Shown here in pieces: positions 61,830 through 64,000 of a stretch of DNA of 64,000 nucleotides. Position numbers and translations under genes: made by a program. Location of the stretch: contig NZ_JAVFVR010000005.1 of NCBI RefSeq assembly GCF_030929595.1, positions 124,001 to 188,000 on the forward strand. Direction: 5' to 3'. A model generated the notes under the pieces. The model was not told the origin of the DNA. It saw only the letters and a program-made list of their open reading frames with translations, and made no database searches. This stretch comes from Flavobacterium sp. LHD-85. Lineage in GTDB: Bacteria > Bacteroidota > Bacteroidia > Flavobacteriales > Flavobacteriaceae. Every line of letters starts with the position of its first letter. Position 1 is the stretch's first letter.

Positions 61830-62794
61830 TATACGATTCCTTCTTTTAAAATGTCATGTAAATGTAAAACTCCTTTATATTCTCCATTATCCGCAACGAT
61901 CAATTGCGTGATCGAAAAGTCTTCTAAAATATTTAAAGCGTCGACAGCCATAGTTTCAGACGAAACTACTTTTGGATTTTTTGACATAATATCCTTTGCA
62001 GTTAAGTCCGCAATACTATCTACGTCGTTTAGCATTCTTCGGATGTCTCCATCGGTAATAATTCCGATAATTTTATTGTCTTCAATTACTGCAGTAACTC
62101 CTAATCTTTTTTCAGAGATTTCAAAAATTGCTTTTTTGATTGGAGTATCTGGAGTAACAGCTGGTTTTAACGAATGCTCGATCATATCTTTTACGCGAAG
62201 CAGTAATTTTTTTCCTAAAGCGCCTCCCGGATGATAAACTGCAAAATCTTCTGGTTTAAAATCACGCATTTCCATTAAGCAAACAGCCAAGGCATCACCC
62301 ATTACAAGTTGTGCCGTCGTACTATTTGTAGGAGCTAAATTGATAGGGCAGGCTTCTGTGTCAACAGTTGTATTTAAAACCAGATCGGAGCCTTTTGCCA
62401 AAAATGAAGTTGTGTTTCCTGTGATGGCAATCAAGGTATTTCCGAATCTTTTTAATAAAGGAACAAGGACTTTAATTTCTGGACTATTCCCACTTTTAGA
62501 AATGCAGATAATAACGTCATCATTTTGAATCATTCCTAAATCTCCATGAATAGCTTCTGCTGCGTGCAAAAACATAGAAGGAGTTCCAGTTGAGTTAAAA
62601 GTAGCTACCATTTTTTGTGCAATGATCGCGCTTTTTCCAATTCCTGTAACGATCAGACGGCCTTTGGATTCGTATATGCGTTGGACAGCTTCGTAAAAAT
62701 TTTCGTCCAAAAAATCAATTAGTTTTGTAATTGCTTCACTTTCAGAGAGTATTGTTTTCTTGGCGATCGCCAATATATTTTCTTTTGTGATCAA
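61829..62794 (-). CDS. kdsD: Arabinose-5-phosphate isomerase (KdsD/KpsF/GutQ)
   Basis: A 321-residue isomerase from a TTG start at 62794 (the frame stays open upstream to an ATG at 62890, but that segment has no family similarity and overlaps recQ's start region). The SIS domain shows VTGIGKSAIIAQKMVATFNS, EAIHGDLGMI and ISKSGNSPE; two CBS domains follow from about residue 205. It converts ribulose-5-phosphate to arabinose-5-phosphate for Kdo synthesis, the inner core of LPS. Length fits the family well. Confidence 0.92.
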   Translation of the reverse strand: MITKENILAIAKKTILSESEAITKLIDFLDENFYEAVQRIYESKGRLIVTGIGKSAIIAQKMVATFNSTGTPSMFLHAAEAIHGDLGMIQNDDVIICISKSGNSPEIKVLVPLLKRFGNTLIAITGNTTSFLAKGSDLVLNTTVDTEACPINLAPTNSTTAQLVMGDALAVCLMEMRDFKPEDFAVYHPGGALGKKLLLRVKDMIEHSLKPAVTPDTPIKKAIFEISEKRLGVTAVIEDNKIIGIITDGDIRRMLNDVDSIADLTAKDIMSKNPKVVSSETMAVDALNILEDFSITQLIVADNGEYKGVLHLHDILKEGIV

Positions 62795-62810
62795 AACAGA
62801 ATATTTAAAA

Positions 62811-62841
62811 TTTGTATGTATAAAAGAAAGTTGTATCTTTA
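62811..62841 (+). promoter_or_regulatory. Putative promoter for recQ
   Basis: TTTG at 62811-62814 is followed, after 19 bases, by TATCTTTA at 62834-62841, one mismatch from TAnnTTTG. Placement is 40 bases before the recQ start at 62881. It lies in the 86-base region between the divergent kdsD and recQ starts. Confidence 0.45.
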
Positions 62842-62880
62842 TGTGTTGCAAATTTATACAAAATACCATTAATATAGAGA

Positions 62881-64000
62881 ATGAATTCAAATGAAATTGA
62901 AATACATAAAGAATTAAAGAAGTATTTCGGCTTTAGCCAATTTAAAGGCTTGCAAGAGCAAGTCATTACGAGCATTTTAGACGAAAAGAATACATTCGTA
63001 ATTATGCCGACCGGTGGAGGAAAGTCTCTTTGCTACCAATTACCGGCTTTAATTCAAGAAGGAACAGCAATTGTTGTTTCTCCTTTAATTGCTTTGATGA
63101 AAAATCAGGTTGACGCAATTCGAAGTCTTTCGTCTGAAAATGGAATTGCACATGTATTAAACTCCTCTCTAACCAAAACAGAAATTGCTCAGGTTAAAAA
63201 AGATATTACATCTGGACTGACCAAACTTTTGTATGTAGCCCCAGAATCACTAACAAAAGAAGAATATGTAGCTTTTTTACAAAGCGTGCCTATTTCTTTT
63301 GTAGCCATTGATGAGGCACACTGTATCTCAGAATGGGGACATGATTTTAGACCAGAGTATAGAAATCTGAGAAATATAATTAAGCAGCTAGGGAAAGTGC
63401 CAATTATTGGACTTACTGCAACTGCAACACCAAAGGTTCAGGAAGATATCTTGAAAAACCTTGATATGGCCGATGCCAATACTTTTAAAGCATCGTTCAA
63501 CAGGCCGAACTTGTACTATGAAGTTCGAACAAAAACAAAAAACATCGAGTCGGATATTATTCGATTTATCAAACAGCATAAAGGCAAATCTGGAATTATT
63601 TACTGCTTAAGCCGTAAAAAAGTAGAATCAATTGCCGAAGTTTTACAAGTAAACGGAATTAGCGCTGTTCCTTATCATGCAGGTTTAGATGCAAAAACGC
63701 GGGCCAAACATCAGGATATGTTCTTGATGGAAGATGTTGATGTCGTTGTGGCAACAATCGCTTTCGGAATGGGGATTGATAAGCCAGACGTTCGTTTTGT
63801 AATTCACCACGATATTCCAAAATCACTTGAAAGTTATTATCAGGAAACTGGACGTGCAGGACGTGACGGAGGAGAGGGGCATTGTCTAGCATACTATTCT
63901 TATAAGGATGTAGAAAAGCTGGAAAAATTCATGTCTGGAAAACCAGTTGCCGAACAGGAGATTGGTTTTGCCCTTTTGCAGGAAGTTGTGGCTTATGCCG
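62881..64000 (+). CDS. recQ: ATP-dependent DNA helicase RecQ (3' end outside window)
   Basis: The frame opens at ATG 62881 and runs to the right edge without a stop; about 373 residues are visible of an expected ~700. Motifs are FGFSQFKGLQEQVI, Walker A MPTGGGKSLCYQLPAL, DEAHCISEWGHDFRPEY, GLTATATP, the HAGLDAKTRAKHQ region, and motif VI QETGRAGRDG. It unwinds DNA for repair and recombination. It is divergent from kdsD with a short shared promoter region. The zinc-binding and HRDC parts lie beyond the window. Confidence 0.96.
   Translation, partial: MNSNEIEIHKELKKYFGFSQFKGLQEQVITSILDEKNTFVIMPTGGGKSLCYQLPALIQEGTAIVVSPLIALMKNQVDAIRSLSSENGIAHVLNSSLTKTEIAQVKKDITSGLTKLLYVAPESLTKEEYVAFLQSVPISFVAIDEAHCISEWGHDFRPEYRNLRNIIKQLGKVPIIGLTATATPKVQEDILKNLDMADANTFKASFNRPNLYYEVRTKTKNIESDIIRFIKQHKGKSGIIYCLSRKKVESIAEVLQVNGISAVPYHAGLDAKTRAKHQDMFLMEDVDVVVATIAFGMGIDKPDVRFVIHHDIPKSLESYYQETGRAGRDGGEGHCLAYYSYKDVEKLEKFMSGKPVAEQEIGFALLQEVVAYA

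Noticed and set aside
62795..62890. N-terminal extension of KdsD from the ATG at 62890
   Set aside because: The extra 32 residues are not KdsD-like, and the extension would occupy the recQ promoter and overlap the recQ start; TTG at 62794 gives normal length.
1..64000. CRISPR arrays, tRNA or rRNA genes, prophage or insertion-sequence remnants
   Set aside because: No regularly spaced direct repeats, no tRNA-like cloverleaf regions noticed, and no transposase, integrase or phage structural protein among the frames.

Overview
The window is about 64 kb of strongly A+T-rich DNA that looks like a Flavobacterium or close relative (Bacteroidota, Flavobacteriaceae). The reasons are weak or absent Shine-Dalgarno sites, several promoters of the Bacteroidota TAnnTTTG type, flavobacterial-style core genes (PorV-like outer-membrane protein, DUF4105 protein, kdsD-tatC-lptB neighbourhood) and the short intergenic palindromes common in that genus. 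Everything from 1 to 55443 is on the plus strand and forms one very large surface-polysaccharide locus. From 55448 the content changes to conserved housekeeping and envelope genes, mostly on the minus strand. No intergenic stretch exceeds 300 bases; the longest are 57686-57877, 60511-60670 and 9671-9825. I see no tRNA, rRNA, CRISPR array, transposase or integrase.

Region A (1-23327) resembles a Wzx/Wzy-type O-antigen or capsule cluster. It has a flippase cut by the window edge, a DegT-type sugar aminotransferase, then an unusual ten-gene run (942-8708) that looks like a miniature fatty-acid/polyketide line: adenylating ligase, GNAT protein, acyl carrier protein, FabH-like ketosynthase, second acyl carrier protein, two SDR ketoreductases, metallo-beta-lactamase-fold hydrolase and PglD/NeuD-type acyltransferase. 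The likely job is to make a non-acetyl acyl group and attach it to an amino sugar. Next come glycosyltransferases, a Wzy-like polymerase, a WecA-like initiating transferase, a cupin sugar isomerase, a PglE-like aminotransferase, rfbC-rfbD-rfbA for dTDP-L-rhamnose (rfbB is not in the window) and a PglF/CapD-like UDP-HexNAc dehydratase. A rho-independent terminator follows.

Region B (23408-55443) starts with an ABC exporter pair (wzm, wzt with a C-terminal domain) and a methyltransferase. It continues with twelve consecutive glycosyltransferases or glycosyltransferase-like genes, a neuA-neuB-neuC set for a CMP-activated nonulosonic (sialic-type) acid, an MBOAT O-acyltransferase with two duplicated SGNH-like partners, six more glycosyltransferases, an O-antigen ligase/polymerase-type membrane protein and a WbaP/WcaJ-like initiating phosphoglycosyltransferase. 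The locus thus carries two initiating enzymes, two export routes and two polymerase/ligase-type proteins, and probably serves more than one surface glycan.

Region C (55448-64000) holds a DUF4105 membrane protein and PorV-like protein (minus), pssA and a GH25 lysozyme (plus), a DUF5808 protein, lptB, an AhpD-like protein, tatC and kdsD (minus), and the divergent recQ, cut by the right edge. lptB and kdsD connect this block to LPS transport and Kdo synthesis.
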